From the NCBI GenBank assembly GCA_963920525.1, contig OY986439.1, forward strand, positions 43,026,485 through 43,090,484: a stretch of 64,000 nucleotides of DNA. The letters are read 5' to 3'. The notes beneath the pieces were generated by a model. The model was not told where the DNA came from and did not search any database. It worked only from the letters and a program-made list of their open reading frames with translations. The stretch comes from Dichetophora obliterata. Taxonomy: Eukaryota > Arthropoda > Insecta > Diptera > Sciomyzidae. Shown one piece after another: positions 63,493 through 64,000 of this stretch (position 1 is the first letter of the stretch; each line of letters opens with the position of its first letter). The translations under genes and the position numbers were made by a program.

Positions 63493-63699
63493 TATTTAGC
63501 GGGGGTCACCGGGCGAAAGCACAGCAGTTACAAAGAAATGAGAACAGCTAAAAATCGGCGTGCGATAGAGAAGAATCAATCAAAACAACAGCAGAGCAGA
63601 TGGAGTGAGAATCAGCATACAGCAGAAATCAATCAGTCTGCAGTGTATCAGTTGAAATAAGCCGAAATATGTTGAGTGACAAGCTTGCTTGTTGTTTTT
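63493..63699 (-). promoter_or_regulatory. 5' UTR of element 3, likely internal promoter region
   Basis: It spans from the target-site duplication to the ORF1 start. It includes a GC-rich patch just before the ORF1 ATG (GCGGGGGTCACCGGGCG on the plus strand, about 63499-63515). LINEs carry promoters in this position, but I do not see a defined initiator or downstream element, so the regulatory role is inference. Confidence 0.45.
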
Positions 63700-63705
63700 T
63701 GCTTT
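63699..63705. repeat. Target-site duplication of element 3, right copy (TTGCTTT)
   Basis: This is the same heptamer as at 59216-59222, at the 5' end of element 3. One copy is part of the coding sequence of element 2 (the AAA GCA codons of NKAM on the minus strand). Confidence 0.75.
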
Positions 63706-64000
63706 ATTTTGCATTTTTTAAAGCTAAGCAATTTGAGAGTCTTTCAGAAACAAAATATTGTCGGACAGTTTATAAAGTGAGGTTTAATTATAGATTTATA
63801 CACTGTTGCCTAGTAAGTTTTCATTAAATTTTTAAATGTTATTTTTATAAACCATAACTTTTTGCAGTTTTGTTGATTGTGCAATCAATGTGGTTAACAA
63901 ATTTCAATTTATCATCAATTTGTATTCCTAAAAATTTTGTTTTGTTGACGCTTTCAATAGCTTTATTATTGATTGCAAAGCTTCCAAAATGTGCAATTTT
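63700..64000 (-). pseudogene. Decayed reverse transcriptase fragment of element 2, 5' part (runs off window)
   Basis: The minus strand reads from the window edge as KFLGIQIDDKLKFVNHI, the conserved block after the RT active site in LINEs, then INKTAKSYGL and a stop at 63845. Shifted frames continue with TVYKSIIKPHF, CPT, LKDSQIA and KMQNKA, matching the usual order of a LINE RT C-terminal region. Stops and frame changes make it non-functional. The last codons (AAT AAA GCA) continue in phase at 59217 (ATG CCA GTT) once element 3 is removed. The RT catalytic core and everything upstream lie outside the window. Confidence 0.82.

Larger units (their letters stand above)
59223..63699 (-). mobile_element. 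Near-complete non-LTR retrotransposon, element 3 (about 4.5 kb)
   Basis: A two-ORF LINE on the minus strand: 5' UTR (63493-63699), ORF1 (63492-62577, frameshifted), spacer (62576-62338), ORF2 (62337-59503, intact), 3' UTR and a short tandem-repeat tail. It is flanked by TTGCTTT on both sides, and the interrupted host element 2 rejoins in phase around it, so both ends are defined to within a base or two. It is the youngest of the three elements as judged by its intact ORF2. ORF architecture (coiled-coil ORF1, APE-type endonuclease plus RT, no RNase H seen) places it in the CR1/Jockey superfamily. Confidence 0.9.

Noticed and set aside
63451..63660. Plus-strand 69-codon frame
   Set aside because: It lies antisense to the 5' UTR and start of ORF1, with a glutamine-rich chance composition.

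Overview
The window has two parts. Bases 1-57333 are one uninterrupted, same-orientation satellite DNA array with no gene in it. Bases 57334-64000 are a pile-up of three non-LTR (LINE-type) retrotransposons of the Jockey/CR1 superfamily. A long-period complex satellite next to nested LINEs points to a eukaryotic, animal genome. The LINE types (APE endonuclease plus RT, and an ORF1 with a coiled coil and an FP-like C-terminal domain) make an arthropod, probably an insect, most likely; this is inference. The layout fits pericentromeric or subtelomeric heterochromatin. I see no host gene, tRNA, rRNA or CRISPR.

Satellite: the basic unit is 533 bp, about 107 copies. Each unit is itself a trimer of diverged sub-repeats A, B and C (spacings 161, 180 and 192 bp). 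All three carry the core AAGGACGATTYATGCA, so the 533-bp unit probably grew from a nucleosome-sized ancestral monomer. Above this lie larger tandem duplications: a block of about 7.92 kb at the left end (1-7920 and 7921-16155), an 11-unit block of 5873 bp (about 39570-45442 and 45443-51315), a 5-unit spacing of 2665 bp near 35-39.6 kb, and 2-unit (1067-1070 bp) repeats in several places. Rare irregular junctions (A-A duplications of 128 bp, an A/C chimera, a 126-bp deletion) mark individual recombination events. Units at the right edge (about 56-57.3 kb), and a patch near 16.1-20.5 kb, carry shared divergent variants.

Retrotransposons: (1) a plus-strand, 5'-truncated LINE (57334-58724) cut inside the RT domain exactly at the satellite boundary, with one nonsense codon near its end and an 11-A tail. 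(2) An old, decayed minus-strand LINE whose RT 3' part is split into 63700-64000 and 58725-59222. (3) A young, nearly complete minus-strand LINE (59223-63699, about 4.5 kb) inserted into element 2, flanked by a 7-bp target-site duplication TTGCTTT, with a (TTTGAA)n tail (plus-strand reading), an intact 944-aa ORF2 (endonuclease plus RT), and an ORF1 broken by one apparent 1-bp frameshift. Across the insertion point the reading frame of element 2 rejoins without a break, which shows the order of events directly.
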